DNA of 30,722 nucleotides from assembly GCA_019695455.1 (NCBI GenBank), contig JAEUAC010000098.1:1-30722 (forward strand). Reading direction: 5' to 3'. The stretch comes from Methylorubrum extorquens. GTDB taxonomy: Bacteria > Pseudomonadota > Alphaproteobacteria > Rhizobiales > Beijerinckiaceae. This document shows positions 22,517-30,722 of the stretch, piece by piece (the first letter of the stretch is position 1; the number at the start of each line of letters is the position of its first letter). The notes under the pieces are model-generated. The model did no database searches, was not told the origin of the DNA, and worked only from the letters and a program-made list of their open reading frames with translations. The translations under genes were made by a program, and so were the position numbers.

Positions 22517-22939
22517 CTACACGGCCGGCCGATCGGCCGGATCGGGTCGGGCCGCGTCAGGGCGCTCGGTCGGCGGGAGCGGCTCCCGCGGCGTGAGAGG
22601 GTCGGGCTCCCGCCGCAGGATTCCCGCCAGCGCGTCGCGCCCGCCGAGGCCCCGCAGCGGCGAGCCGGACATGTAGGCGGCGCGCCCGAGCATCTGGGCG
22701 CCGAGCGGCAGCGTCAGGAGGAGGACGAGGATCGTGAGCGCGCCCGTGAGCCAGGCGCTGCCCGTCCCGAGGACGAGGCACGCGCCGAGCAGCACCAGGG
22801 CCGCGCCGAGCGTCCCGGCCTTGGTGGCGGCGTGCATGCGCTGGAAGGCGTCCGGGAGCCGGATCACGCCGAGGCCGGCCACGATCACGAAGCCGACGCC
22901 GAGCGTCGCGAGCGCGAGGCCTGCGAGGGTCGCGATCAT
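22517..22939 (-). CDS. mnhG: Mrp-type cation/proton antiporter subunit G
   Basis: The 140-residue membrane protein has three hydrophobic spans and the MnhG/PhaG signature GVIRLPDAFQRMHAATKAGTLGAALVLLG, followed by LTLPLGAQMLGRAAYMSG. The last 45 residues or so are a Pro/Arg-rich tail beyond the usual family core. It is the last gene of the operon; its ATG overlaps the mnhF stop (ATGA). The complex exports sodium or potassium in exchange for protons. Confidence 0.93.
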   Translation of the reverse strand: MIATLAGLALATLGVGFVIVAGLGVIRLPDAFQRMHAATKAGTLGAALVLLGACLVLGTGSAWLTGALTILVLLLTLPLGAQMLGRAAYMSGSPLRGLGGRDALAGILRREPDPLTPREPLPPTERPDAARPDPADRPAV

Positions 22940-23214
22940 CGCCGGGCCTTGCGCTCGAGGAAGCGCGCGAAGGCGCAGGTCGCCACGAAGTTGATCAGCG
23001 CGAGCCCGAGCCCGACGTCGAGGAAGGCCGCCTGCCCGGTCGCGACCGCGATCGCGGCCGCGAAGGCGATCGCGACGCCCGTCAGCATGTCGAGCGCGAT
23101 GAAGCGGTCGGCATAGCTCGGCCCCGTCACCATCCGGTAGCCCGCGAGCGCGAGCGGGACGAGGAGCGCGGCCGCGAGCGCGCCGCCGGCCAGCGGCACC
23201 CAGCCCGCCATCAT
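22936..23214 (-). CDS. mnhF: Mrp-type cation/proton antiporter subunit F
   Basis: The 92-residue protein has three transmembrane spans. MnhF features are YRMVTGPSYADRFIALDMLTGVAIAF and the closing LGLALINFVATCAFARFLERK. Its stop overlaps mnhG and its start overlaps the mnhE stop, so the genes are translationally coupled. The length is normal for the family. Confidence 0.93.
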   Translation of the reverse strand: MMAGWVPLAGGALAAALLVPLALAGYRMVTGPSYADRFIALDMLTGVAIAFAAAIAVATGQAAFLDVGLGLALINFVATCAFARFLERKARR

Positions 23215-23555
23215 CGCTCGACCCTCCCGATCCAGCGTTCGAAGTCGCGCTTGAAGCCCGCCACCTGCGTCTCGGGATCGTGCGCATCGAGGAGGTGGAC
23301 GTAGATCGTCCGGCGGTCGTCGGCGACGTGCAGCGCGACGGACCCGGGCGTCAGCGACAGGAAGGACGCGAAGGCCGCGACCCCGCTCCGGCTCTCGAGG
23401 TCAACCGGCACGGCGAGGATCGCCGGATGAGTGACGGGCCGGCGCGCGAGCACGATGGCGGCGACGGAGACCGAGGCCCGCACGAGGTCGACGACGAAGA
23501 TCGCGGCGAGCGCCGCGAGCGCGCCGAGGCGGGCCGGTGCGCGCCGGAGGCTCAT
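23211..23555 (-). CDS. mnhE: Mrp-type cation/proton antiporter subunit E, N-terminally short
   Basis: The 114-residue product keeps the MnhE C-terminal domain: VDLVRASVSVAAIVL, AILAVPVDLESRSGVAAFAS, FLSLTPGSVALHVADDRRTIYVHLLDAHDPE. Family members usually have about 160 residues with two further N-terminal membrane helices. Here the frame opens directly at the mnhD stop (ATGA overlap at 23552-23555), and the same frame upstream holds no hydrophobic segment. The gene is therefore genuinely short, not mis-started. The remaining hydrophobic stretch at about 10-36 can span the membrane once. Confidence 0.9.
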   Translation of the reverse strand: MSLRRAPARLGALAALAAIFVVDLVRASVSVAAIVLARRPVTHPAILAVPVDLESRSGVAAFASFLSLTPGSVALHVADDRRTIYVHLLDAHDPETQVAGFKRDFERWIGRVER

Positions 23556-25060
23556 GGCCGCGCCTCCCCCCGCGACAGGACGAGCGCGACGTAGCGCGCC
23601 GGATCCGCGAGATCGGCGCCCGCCGCCCGGGCGAACTGCACCAGCGGTTCGGCGAAGAGGCCGATCGTCAGCGTGACGGCGCCCAGGAGCCCGATCGGCA
23701 GGAGCAGGCGGCCGTCGAACGGTCGCGGCCTGGGACGGCCGGTCCGCGGCATCTTCCAGAAGGCCTCGCTCCAGATCTTCGACATGGAATAGAGCGTGAG
23801 CAGCGACGTGAGGAGCGCGACCGTCGCGAGCGCGACGTGGTCCGCCCGGAACGCGGCGTCGACGATCAGGAGCTTCGCCCAGAAGCCGGAGAGCGGCGGC
23901 ACGCCGACGAGGGACAGGGCCGGGACGGCGAACAGGGCCGCGAACCAGGGCCGCTCCCGCATCAGGCCGCCGCAGAGCCGCAGGTCGTAGCTGCCGCAGG
24001 CCCGGTTCACGACGCCCGCGGCGAGGAACAGGTTCGCCTTCACGACGATGTGGTGGACCACGTAGAACAGGGTCGCGGCCAGCGCCTCGCGCGTGCCGAT
24101 CGCGATCCCGGCCAGCATGTAGCCGATCTGGCTGACGATGTGGAACGCGAGCACGCGCCGCATGTCCCAGGCGGAGGCGGCGCCGAGCACGCCCGCCACC
24201 ATGGTGAGGCCCGCGACGATCGCGAGCGCATCGCCGAGCCCCAGCGCGCCCGGGAACACGGCCGTGAGGAGGCGCAGGGCGGCGTAGACGCCGACCTTGG
24301 TGAGGAGCCCCGCGAAGGCGGCCGCCACGGCCGGCGGGGCCGTGTGGTAGGAGGCCGGCAGCCAGGCGTAGAGCGGGAACACGCCCGCCTTGATGCCGAA
24401 CCCCGCCACGATGAACGCGAAGGCGATCGCCAGGGCCGGAGAGGCCGGCAGGGCCGGCACGACCCGGGCGAGGTCCGCGAGCGTCAGCGTGCCGGCGAGG
24501 CCGTAGAGGAGCGCGATGCCGGCGAGCAGGACGATCGTGCCGAACACGTTGACGAGCGCGTAGCGGATGGCGCCGTCGATCTGGGTCGGGCGGCGATCCA
24601 GGACGAGCAGGCCGATCGCCGTGACCAGCATCAACTCGAACCAGACGTAGAGGTTGAACAGGTCGCCGGTCAGGAACGCCCCGTTCACGGCCCCCAGCAT
24701 GGCGAGGAACAGCGGGTGGAAGCCGCCGCGCTCCTGCCGACGCCGGAGATCGGCGCGGGCGAAGAGCCCCGCCGCGATCCCGACGAGGGCCGTGACCAGG
24801 ACCAGGGCCGCGCTCAGCCGGTCCGCCACGAAGACGAGGCCGAGCGGCGGCACCCAGCCGCCGAACCCGGTCGCGAACGGCCCGTCGGCGACGACCCGCC
24901 AGACCAGCAGCAGCGAGGCGAGGCCGAGGAGGGCGAGCGTGATGCCGGTCGTGCGGCGCTGGCCCTGCACGGAGCCGCGCAGCATCGCGGCGAAGGCCGC
25001 GCCGGCGAGCGGGATGCCGACCGGCCAGAAGGCGGCCGTCGCCTGCCACCAGGCCGTCAC
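23552..25060 (-). CDS. mnhD: Mrp-type cation/proton antiporter subunit D
   Basis: The 502-residue protein is homologous to the proton-pumping NuoM/NuoN subunits of complex I. About fourteen spans are visible. Key features are LFNLYVWFELMLVTAIGL (conserved Glu), AGFGIKAGVFPLYAWLPASYHTAPPAV (conserved Lys) and FYVVHHIVVKANLFLAAG (broken-helix Lys). The start is GTG at 25060, overlapping the mnhC stop (GTGA). It forms the ion-translocating part with MnhA. Confidence 0.95.
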   Translation of the reverse strand: MTAWWQATAAFWPVGIPLAGAAFAAMLRGSVQGQRRTTGITLALLGLASLLLVWRVVADGPFATGFGGWVPPLGLVFVADRLSAALVLVTALVGIAAGLFARADLRRRQERGGFHPLFLAMLGAVNGAFLTGDLFNLYVWFELMLVTAIGLLVLDRRPTQIDGAIRYALVNVFGTIVLLAGIALLYGLAGTLTLADLARVVPALPASPALAIAFAFIVAGFGIKAGVFPLYAWLPASYHTAPPAVAAAFAGLLTKVGVYAALRLLTAVFPGALGLGDALAIVAGLTMVAGVLGAASAWDMRRVLAFHIVSQIGYMLAGIAIGTREALAATLFYVVHHIVVKANLFLAAGVVNRACGSYDLRLCGGLMRERPWFAALFAVPALSLVGVPPLSGFWAKLLIVDAAFRADHVALATVALLTSLLTLYSMSKIWSEAFWKMPRTGRPRPRPFDGRLLLPIGLLGAVTLTIGLFAEPLVQFARAAGADLADPARYVALVLSRGEARP

Positions 25061-25449
25061 GGCTTCACCGCGTCGGGCGCGGGCCCGGGCTCGGCGGCTG
25101 CGGTCGGCTCTGCCGCCCGCATGGCGCGCGTGTCGAGCGTGCCGAGCTTGATCCAGGCGGCGAGCACGAGCGCGGCGAACAGGGCGACGAGCGCGAGGCC
25201 GATGACGATGGCCGTGAGCACCAGTGCCTGGGGCACCGGGTTCGCCGTGCCGGCCGCGACCGTCGCCGCGCCCTCGGCGACGAGCGGCGGCAGGACCGCG
25301 CCGAGGCGGCCGGCCTGGAGGATGACGAGGTTGATGGCCGCCGAGAGCAGCGACACGCCGAGCGCCATGCGGACGAGGTGGCGCGACAGCATGAGGTAGA
25401 GCCCGATCCCGCACAGGATCGCGGTCGCGAGCGCGTAGAGGAGGTTCAC
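25057..25449 (-). CDS. mnhC: Mrp-type cation/proton antiporter subunit C
   Basis: The 130-residue protein is NuoK-like with three spans: NLLYALATAILCGIGLYLML, LVRMALGVSLLSAAINLVIL and NPVPQALVLTAIVIGLALVAL. The segment DPxPQALVLTAIVI is diagnostic. The C-terminus has a variable Ala/Pro tail. The GTG start overlaps the mnhAB stop and its own stop overlaps mnhD. Confidence 0.94.
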   Translation of the reverse strand: MNLLYALATAILCGIGLYLMLSRHLVRMALGVSLLSAAINLVILQAGRLGAVLPPLVAEGAATVAAGTANPVPQALVLTAIVIGLALVALFAALVLAAWIKLGTLDTRAMRAAEPTAAAEPGPAPDAVKP

Positions 25450-28184
25450 CGCGCGCCCTCCCGGTAGGCCCGCCGCAGCATGGCCGTCACGCCGCCGAGC
25501 ACGGCCAGGTAGACGCCGACGTCGAACAGGATCGTGGTGCCGACCTTCAGCGAGACGCCGGCGGGTCCGATCGTGCCCCAGCTGTGGTCGAGATAGGGGC
25601 AGCCCGGCGCGAGCCCGCTCGCGAGCGCCAGCGCGAGGCCGAGGCCCGCGATGGCCATGGGATGGAAGCGCATGGTCCGGCCGGCGCGGTCCGCGCCTTC
25701 GGCCAGGGTCAGGATGGCGAAGGCGAGCGCCCCGACGAGGCCGCCGACGAACCCGCCGCCGGGCTCGTTGTGCCCGCGCAGGAGGATCAGGATCGACATG
25801 GCGAGGACCAGCCAGAAGAGCGGGCGCCCCTGCACGGCCAGCACGAAGGCGCCCGGCATGCGGGGGGCGTCGGCCGCCTCGGGCGAGCGCCCCGACATGC
25901 GGAAGAGCGACCAGACGACCAGCGTCGCCATGGCGATCACGGCCGTCTCGCCGAGCGTGTCGAGCGCGCGGAAATCGACCAGGATGACGTTGACGACGTT
26001 GCGGCCGAACCCTTCCGGCACGCTCAGCCGCTCGTAGGCGTCCGTCAGCGCGCGGTCGAAAGGTTGGTTCGTGAGGCTCTGCAGGCCGACGAGGACGGCG
26101 ATCCCGAACCCGGTCGCGAGGGCCGCGTCCCACCGGCGCTCCGGGCGGGACCGCGTCGGTGCCGTCGCGAGCGGCAGGGGCAGGACGAAGGCCGTCAGCA
26201 GGACGACGAGCAGCGCCTCGACCGAGAACTGCGTGAGCGCGAGGTCGGGCGCCCCGTTCACGAGGTAGAGGAGCGCGGTCGAGACGCCGGCGAGACCGAC
26301 GGCGACCAGCGCCGCGATGGTGGAGCGCGAGCGGACGACCGCGACGGCCGCCAGCACGGCGACGACGAGCAGGCCGACCGCGACCGGCCGGACCGGGCCC
26401 GAGAGGTCCAGCGACGGCCTCGCGCCGACCCGCCACATGACGACGGCGCAGGCGACCAGGAGCGCGAGCACGGTGGTGCCGAGATAGCGGCGCAGGTCGC
26501 CATGCTGCAGCCGGCGCGTCACCCGCTCGGCCGCCCGCAGCACGGCCGCGATCCCGCGCTCGTAGAGCGCGTCGCCCGAGATCCGGTCGAGGCCGCGCAG
26601 CCGGTTCAGGAAGGAGTGGATCGTCCGGGAGAAGAACCAGATCGCCCCTCCGGCCACGAAGACGAGCCCCGACAGGAGGAGCATCGGCGTGAAGCCGTGC
26701 CAGAGGGACACCTCGACCGCGACGGGCGTGCGCAGCACGTCGCGCACGGCCGGCTCGATGATGTTGCGCGTGACGATGTCGGGCCGGAGGCTCAGCCCGG
26801 CGCCGATCACGGCGAGCACCAGCGGACCGAGCAGCAGGCCCGGCGTCTCGCCGTGCAGGACGGGCGTCGCGGCACGCCCGGGGATGAAGAAGGGCCGGAG
26901 CGACACGATGCCGGCCACCGCCACCATGGTCGCGTTCACGAGCACCGCGACGACGATCGGGGCCGCCTCCCAGGAGCTCTCGATCTGCGCCTCGAACAGC
27001 AGCTCCTTCGAGACGAAGCCGAAGAAGGGCGGGATGCCCGCCATCGACAGGCTCGCCAGCAGCGCGGCGGCCGCCGTCAGCGGCAGCGTGCGGGCGAGCC
27101 CGCCGAGGCGGCGCAGCTGCCCTTCCCCCGTCGCGTGCAGAACGATGCCGGCGCAGAAGAACAGCGTGGCCTTGTAGAGCGCGTGCGCGACGAGGAAGCC
27201 GACCAGCGCCACGCTCGCGACCGGCCCGTCGAGGCCGACCAGCATGACCAGGATGCCGAGCGAGGCGACCGTCGAATAGGCGAGGACGGCCTTGAAGCCG
27301 CTCGCCCGGAGCGCCTGGACGGAGGCGACCAGCATGGTCACGGCGCCGAACGCGACGAGGACCGAGCGGTAGCCGGGCAGCGGCGCCAGCAGGTACTCGA
27401 ACCGGGCGAGCAGGAAGATGCCGAGCTTCACCATGGTCGCCGAATGCAGGTAGGCGGAGGCGGGAGTCGGCGCCTGCATGGCGTTCGGGAGCCAGAAGTA
27501 GAACGGGTACTGGGCGGACTTGGTGAAGGCCGCGAGCAGGATCGCGACCGCGACGAGCGGCGCGCGCGGGCTGTTCGCCAGCTCCGGCGCGCGCGCGTAG
27601 AGGGCGGACAGCGAGTAGGTCCCGAGCTCGGCCCCGATGAGCACGATCCCGCCGAGCAGCGCGAGACCCCCGCCCCCCGTGACGAGGAGCGCCTGCACGG
27701 CCGCCCGGCGGGCCGTGGCGCTGCCGGCCTCGAAGCCGACCAGGAGGAACGAGACGATGCTCGTCGCCTCCCAGAAGAGGAACAGGACGACGAGGTTGTC
27801 CGAGAGCACCGTCCCGAGCATCGCCGTCATGAAGAGGAGGATGAGCGTCAGGAACCGGGCCCGGACGGCCGCGGGCTTCTCGGCGAAATAGGCGCCCGCA
27901 TAGACGACGACGAGCGCGCCGACGCCCGAGATCATGAGGGAGAAGAGGAGCGAGAAACCGTCGAGGCGCAGCGTCAGGTCGATCCCGAGCGCCGGGACCC
28001 AGGGCCAGGTCTCGGCGACCGGCATCCCGTCCCGGACGCGCGGGCTGAGGCCGAGCAGCGCGACGAAGATCGTCGCCGGCACGAGAGCGAGGAGCGTCGC
28101 CGCGAACCGGCCCGCATGGCGCACGAGCCGGGGCGCCGCGCCGGCCGCCAGGAACCCGAGCGCCAGAAGCGCGAACAGGCTCAC
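25446..28184 (-). CDS. mnhAB: Fused Mrp-type cation/proton antiporter subunits A and B (PhaAB type)
   Basis: The 912-residue protein is a fusion of MnhA and MnhB, as in rhizobial PhaAB. The first part (about 1-500) is NuoL-like, with FLFWEATSIVSFLLVGF and AFTKSAQYPFYFWLPNAMQAPTPASAYLHSATMVKLGIF. The middle (about 580-760) has the MbhD/MbhE-like segment NGAPDLALTQFSVEALLVVLL and DFRALDTLGETAVI. The end (about 780-905) is MnhB, with SILILLRGHNEPGGGFVGGLVGALAFAI. I place the start at the GTG at 28184 (VSLFALLALGFLAAG), since upstream in-frame codons encode Arg-rich, non-membrane sequence; its ribosome site is weak. It is the first gene of the antiporter operon. Confidence 0.93.
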   Translation of the reverse strand: MSLFALLALGFLAAGAAPRLVRHAGRFAATLLALVPATIFVALLGLSPRVRDGMPVAETWPWVPALGIDLTLRLDGFSLLFSLMISGVGALVVVYAGAYFAEKPAAVRARFLTLILLFMTAMLGTVLSDNLVVLFLFWEATSIVSFLLVGFEAGSATARRAAVQALLVTGGGGLALLGGIVLIGAELGTYSLSALYARAPELANSPRAPLVAVAILLAAFTKSAQYPFYFWLPNAMQAPTPASAYLHSATMVKLGIFLLARFEYLLAPLPGYRSVLVAFGAVTMLVASVQALRASGFKAVLAYSTVASLGILVMLVGLDGPVASVALVGFLVAHALYKATLFFCAGIVLHATGEGQLRRLGGLARTLPLTAAAALLASLSMAGIPPFFGFVSKELLFEAQIESSWEAAPIVVAVLVNATMVAVAGIVSLRPFFIPGRAATPVLHGETPGLLLGPLVLAVIGAGLSLRPDIVTRNIIEPAVRDVLRTPVAVEVSLWHGFTPMLLLSGLVFVAGGAIWFFSRTIHSFLNRLRGLDRISGDALYERGIAAVLRAAERVTRRLQHGDLRRYLGTTVLALLVACAVVMWRVGARPSLDLSGPVRPVAVGLLVVAVLAAVAVVRSRSTIAALVAVGLAGVSTALLYLVNGAPDLALTQFSVEALLVVLLTAFVLPLPLATAPTRSRPERRWDAALATGFGIAVLVGLQSLTNQPFDRALTDAYERLSVPEGFGRNVVNVILVDFRALDTLGETAVIAMATLVVWSLFRMSGRSPEAADAPRMPGAFVLAVQGRPLFWLVLAMSILILLRGHNEPGGGFVGGLVGALAFAILTLAEGADRAGRTMRFHPMAIAGLGLALALASGLAPGCPYLDHSWGTIGPAGVSLKVGTTILFDVGVYLAVLGGVTAMLRRAYREGAR

Positions 28185-28736
28185 GCGCCGCCCGGCAGGC
28201 CGGTGGACGGCAGGCCGTCGGAGCCGCGCGCCGCCCAGGGCGCCCGGCAGGTCGATCGAAGGTTCAACGTGTCGTGCCCGGTGCCGCCGGCGCCTCCCGA
28301 CCGTTCGCGAGGCGCGGTCCGACCATGGCACATCGGAGCGGGTGTGCGGAACCGTCCCGTGCCGAAACGGGCCCGCGAGCGTTGGGCCGTCGCGAGGTCG
28401 GACCCGAGCGGCACCGCCGCGCGGGCACGATTGCGGCGGGTCGAGCCGGTAGGTCGAACTCGCGCAGCCGTCGAGATCCGTCGCGCCACTCTTCCTCTTG
28501 CTGCAAGATTATTCGGCTCTCGTCGCAGCTCTTCATCAACATCCGCTGCAGGACGCTTCAGCCGACGGGATAGATCTTCGGAAAACGTCCTTGTCTCGTA
28601 CGAGACGAGACCGGTAGGAGCTGTTCCTGATCGTGCGCGGAGGTGCTATTCGGCTATCACGCGATTGCGAGGGAACGATAGTGTGAGATGATCACTTGTC
28701 GCCTCGCCGGTGGCTTGGCCGGGAGGAGCTTGGGTG
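28185..28736. other. Divergent intergenic region (about 550 nt) between the antiporter and surface-glycan operons
   Basis: No convincing gene is seen. The half nearest mnhAB is as GC-rich as coding DNA. From about 28490 it becomes more AT-rich (TGCAAGATTATTCGG, CATCAACATCC, GGAAAACGTCC) and holds a perfect 14-nt palindrome at 28593-28606. It should contain the promoters of both operons. The ribosome site of the glycosyltransferase gene (GGGAGGAG) is at 28721-28728. Confidence 0.5.
28593..28606. promoter_or_regulatory. Perfect 14-nt palindrome, operator candidate
   Basis: GTCTCGTACGAGAC is fully self-complementary and lies 131 nt before the glycosyltransferase start and about 410 nt before mnhAB. 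The size and symmetry fit a dimeric regulator site. No regulator gene is adjacent, so what binds it is unknown. Confidence 0.4.
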
Positions 28737-29963
28737 ATGCGGAGAGCGAGTGACGAGTTCCACCTGCCGATCGTCGATGGACCCGGGCAGGACGAACGCA
28801 GCCTCCGCCCGACCCGCCGCCCCCTCCTCTGCCTCTCGCACCTTCGCTGGGACTTCGTGCGCCAACGGCCCCAGCACCTGATGAGCCGCGCCGCGCGCGA
28901 CTACGACGTGACCTTCTTCGAGGAGCCTCTGTTCGAGGCCGTCGAGCGGCCGGTCCTGCGGCTGTCGCACGACGGCGCCGTCACCGTCGCGGTACCTGTG
29001 CTGCCGCACGGAACGGATCGGGCCGCAACGGACGACCTCCAGCGCGTCCTGCTCGACGGGCTGGTGGAACGGACGGGGCAGCCGGCGGCGCTCTGGTACT
29101 ACACGCCCATGGCGATGCCGTTCTCGCGGCACCTCGAGGCGGACATCGTCGTCTACGACAACATGGACGAGCTGTCGGCCTTCCGGGGCGCCTCGCCCGA
29201 GATGCTGCGGAACGAGGACGAGCTGTTCGCCCGGGCCGACGTCGTGTTCACGGGCGGGTTCAGCCTGTTCGAGGCGAAGCGGGACCGGCACGAGCGCGTG
29301 TTCGCCTTCCCGTCCAGCATCGACGCCGCCCATTTCGCCACCGCGCGGGACCGTCGGGCCCCGGAGCCGGCCGACCAGGCCGACATCCCCTCGCCCCGCC
29401 TCGGCTTCTTCGGCGTCATCGACGAGCGGCTGGACCTCGACCTCGTCGCGGGCGTCGCGAGAGCGCGGCCCGACTGGCACCTCGTGATGATCGGCCCCGT
29501 CGTGAAGATCGACGCCGGCTCGCTCCCGCAGGCGCCCAACATCCACTGGCTCGGACAGAAGCACTACGATTCGCTGCCGGCCTACCTCGCCGGCTGGGAT
29601 GTCGGGCTCATGCCCTTCGCCCTGAACGAGGCGACGCGCTTCATCTCCCCGACGAAGACGCCGGAATACCTTGCGGCCGGCGTGCCGGTGGTCTCGACGC
29701 CGATCCGCGACGTCATCCGCCCCTACGGCGAGAAGGACCTCGTCGCGATCGCGGACGATCCGGGTTCGGTGATCGCCGCCGCGGCGCGCGCCATGGCGCG
29801 GGCTGACGCGACGTGGCTCGCCCGGGTGGACCGGCACCTCTCGGCCGGCTCCTGGGACCGGACATGGGCCGACATGCGGCAGGCGATGGAGGAGGCGAGC
29901 CTCGCCGGGCCCGCGCCGCGCGTCGCGAACGACACGGTCCCGACCCTCGTGGCGGCGGAGTAG
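28737..29963 (+). CDS. GT4-like glycosyltransferase paired with UDP-galactopyranose mutase
   Basis: The 408-residue cytoplasmic protein has an N-terminal domain beginning RRPLLCLSHLRWDFVRQRPQHLM, then VVYDNMDELSAFRGAS, and a C-terminal Rossmann domain with PRLGFFGVIDERLDLDLV. The donor-binding region is NEATRFISPTKTPEYLAAGVPVVSTPI, of the GT-B family GT4 type. The ATG at 28737 is chosen (GGAGG 9 nt upstream); in-frame GTG codons at 28734 and 28710 are alternatives. The gene ends 3 nt before glf, so it may transfer galactofuranose or build the acceptor glycan. The linkage is not predictable. Confidence 0.88.
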   Translation: MRRASDEFHLPIVDGPGQDERSLRPTRRPLLCLSHLRWDFVRQRPQHLMSRAARDYDVTFFEEPLFEAVERPVLRLSHDGAVTVAVPVLPHGTDRAATDDLQRVLLDGLVERTGQPAALWYYTPMAMPFSRHLEADIVVYDNMDELSAFRGASPEMLRNEDELFARADVVFTGGFSLFEAKRDRHERVFAFPSSIDAAHFATARDRRAPEPADQADIPSPRLGFFGVIDERLDLDLVAGVARARPDWHLVMIGPVVKIDAGSLPQAPNIHWLGQKHYDSLPAYLAGWDVGLMPFALNEATRFISPTKTPEYLAAGVPVVSTPIRDVIRPYGEKDLVAIADDPGSVIAAAARAMARADATWLARVDRHLSAGSWDRTWADMRQAMEEASLAGPAPRVANDTVPTLVAAE

Positions 29964-29966
29964 GTC

Positions 29967-30722
29967 ATGTACGATTGGCTCATCGTCGGCGCGGGCTTCG
30001 CCGGCAGCGTCCTCGCCGAACGGCTCGCGACGGAACGGGACGAGCGCGTCCTGGTCGTCGATCGCCGCAACCACATCGGCGGCAACGCCTACGACCGCTA
30101 CGACGACGCGGGCCTCCTGATCCACCAATACGGGCCGCACATCTTCCACACGAACGCGAAGCCGGTCTTCGACTACCTGTCCCGGTTCACGGCGTGGCGC
30201 CCCTACGAGCACCGCGTCCTCGGCCGCGTCGACGGCCAGCTCGTGCCCATCCCGATCAACCTCGACACGGTCAACGCGCTCTACGGGCTCGATCTCGGAC
30301 CGGACGAGATGGAGGCCTGGCTCGCCGCGCGCGCCGAGCCGGTGGCCGAGATCCGCACCTCCGAGGACGTGGTCGTGTCGAAGGTCGGCCGCGAGCTCTA
30401 CGAGAAGTTCTTCCAGGGCTACACGCGCAAGCAATGGGGCCTCGATCCGTCCGAGCTCGACAAGTCCGTCACGGCGCGGGTGCCCACCCGGACCACCCGC
30501 GACGACCGCTACTTCGCCGACGAGTTCCAGGCGATGCCGCTGCACGGCTACACGCGGATGTTCGAGCGCATGCTGGACCATCCCAACATCAACATCATGC
30601 TGAACACGCAATACGCGGACATCAGCGCGATGGTGCCGCACCGGCGCGTGATCTTCACGGGCCCGATCGACGAGTTCTTCGGCCATCGCTTCGGCCGGCT
30701 GCCCTACCGGTCGCTCCGGTTC
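29967..30722 (+). CDS. glf: UDP-galactopyranose mutase (partial, cut by window end)
   Basis: The enzyme converts UDP-galactopyranose to UDP-galactofuranose with reduced FAD, supplying Galf for cell-surface polysaccharides. The 252 residues in the window begin with the FAD site MYDWLIVGAGFAGSVLAERL, followed by RRNHIGGNAYDRYDDAG, YGPHIFHTNAKPVF, the FFQGYTRKQWGLDPSELD region (Lys-Gln-Trp-Gly) and TRDDRYFADEFQAMPLHGYTRMFERML. Family members have about 370-400 residues, so roughly a third lies beyond 30722. It is in an operon with the upstream glycosyltransferase. Confidence 0.95.
   Translation, partial: MYDWLIVGAGFAGSVLAERLATERDERVLVVDRRNHIGGNAYDRYDDAGLLIHQYGPHIFHTNAKPVFDYLSRFTAWRPYEHRVLGRVDGQLVPIPINLDTVNALYGLDLGPDEMEAWLAARAEPVAEIRTSEDVVVSKVGRELYEKFFQGYTRKQWGLDPSELDKSVTARVPTRTTRDDRYFADEFQAMPLHGYTRMFERMLDHPNINIMLNTQYADISAMVPHRRVIFTGPIDEFFGHRFGRLPYRSLRF

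Noticed and set aside
22497..22528. CCGGCC/GGCCGG inverted repeat between HxlR and mnhG
   Set aside because: The arms are short, the right arm lies inside the mnhG end, and such repeats are frequent by chance at this GC content.
25584..28691. A 1035-codon open frame on the plus strand antisense to mnhAB
   Set aside because: It mirrors a clear antiporter gene, is extremely rich in Arg, Glu, Asp and Gln as expected from reading GC-rich genes backwards, and has no domain or ribosome site.
28688..28753. Short ATG frame of 21 codons ahead of the glycosyltransferase gene
   Set aside because: It has no ribosome site and overlaps the better start of the glycosyltransferase gene; too short to support.
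28692..30686. A 664-codon open frame on the minus strand opposite the glycosyltransferase and glf genes
   Set aside because: Composition is that of an antisense shadow, and the plus-strand genes have unmistakable family motifs.

Overview
The window is about 70% GC and reads as chromosomal DNA of an alphaproteobacterium of the Hyphomicrobiales, most likely Methylobacterium or a close relative. This is inferred from base composition, gene content (fused PhaAB-type antiporter, HIG1 protein, Flp-like pilin, TadG-like protein) and FnrN/FixK-type boxes; no rRNA or other marker gene is present. I see no tRNA, rRNA, CRISPR array or insertion sequence. Genes are tightly packed, and many start codons overlap the previous stop (ATGA or GTGA).

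Region 1 (1-5391) is a low-oxygen respiration block. It holds a four-cysteine Fnr regulator, two tiny membrane-protein genes on the minus strand, a complete cytochrome bd operon (cydP-cydA-cydB-cydX-ybgE), and a pair encoding an unknown protein and a small c-type cytochrome. Four FNR-type boxes sit in front of the four transcription units, so the regulator probably controls itself and the whole block.

Region 2 (5392-12193) holds signalling and surface genes: a degenerate Flp-like pilin, a PAS-PAS-XRE regulator, a GAF-PAS-GGDEF-EAL cyclic-di-GMP enzyme, a TadG-like VWA protein and a small unknown protein.

Region 3 (12194-19929) is one probable operon. It runs from a TetR regulator through a complete branched-chain-amino-acid-type (Liv) ABC transporter to a small GAF protein, a metal-dependent amidohydrolase and a HAD hydrolase. 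It looks like regulated uptake and breakdown of an amide or peptide-like compound whose identity is not visible.

Region 4 (19930-22487) has a HIG1-domain protein, a membrane-anchored coiled-coil protein, and a PRISE-like SDR reductase divergent from an HxlR regulator.

Region 5 (22517-28184, minus strand) is a six-gene Mrp/Mnh/Pha cation/proton antiporter operon, with A and B fused and an unusually short MnhE. Region 6 (28737-end) starts a surface-glycan operon: a GT4-type glycosyltransferase and UDP-galactopyranose mutase, the latter cut by the window edge.
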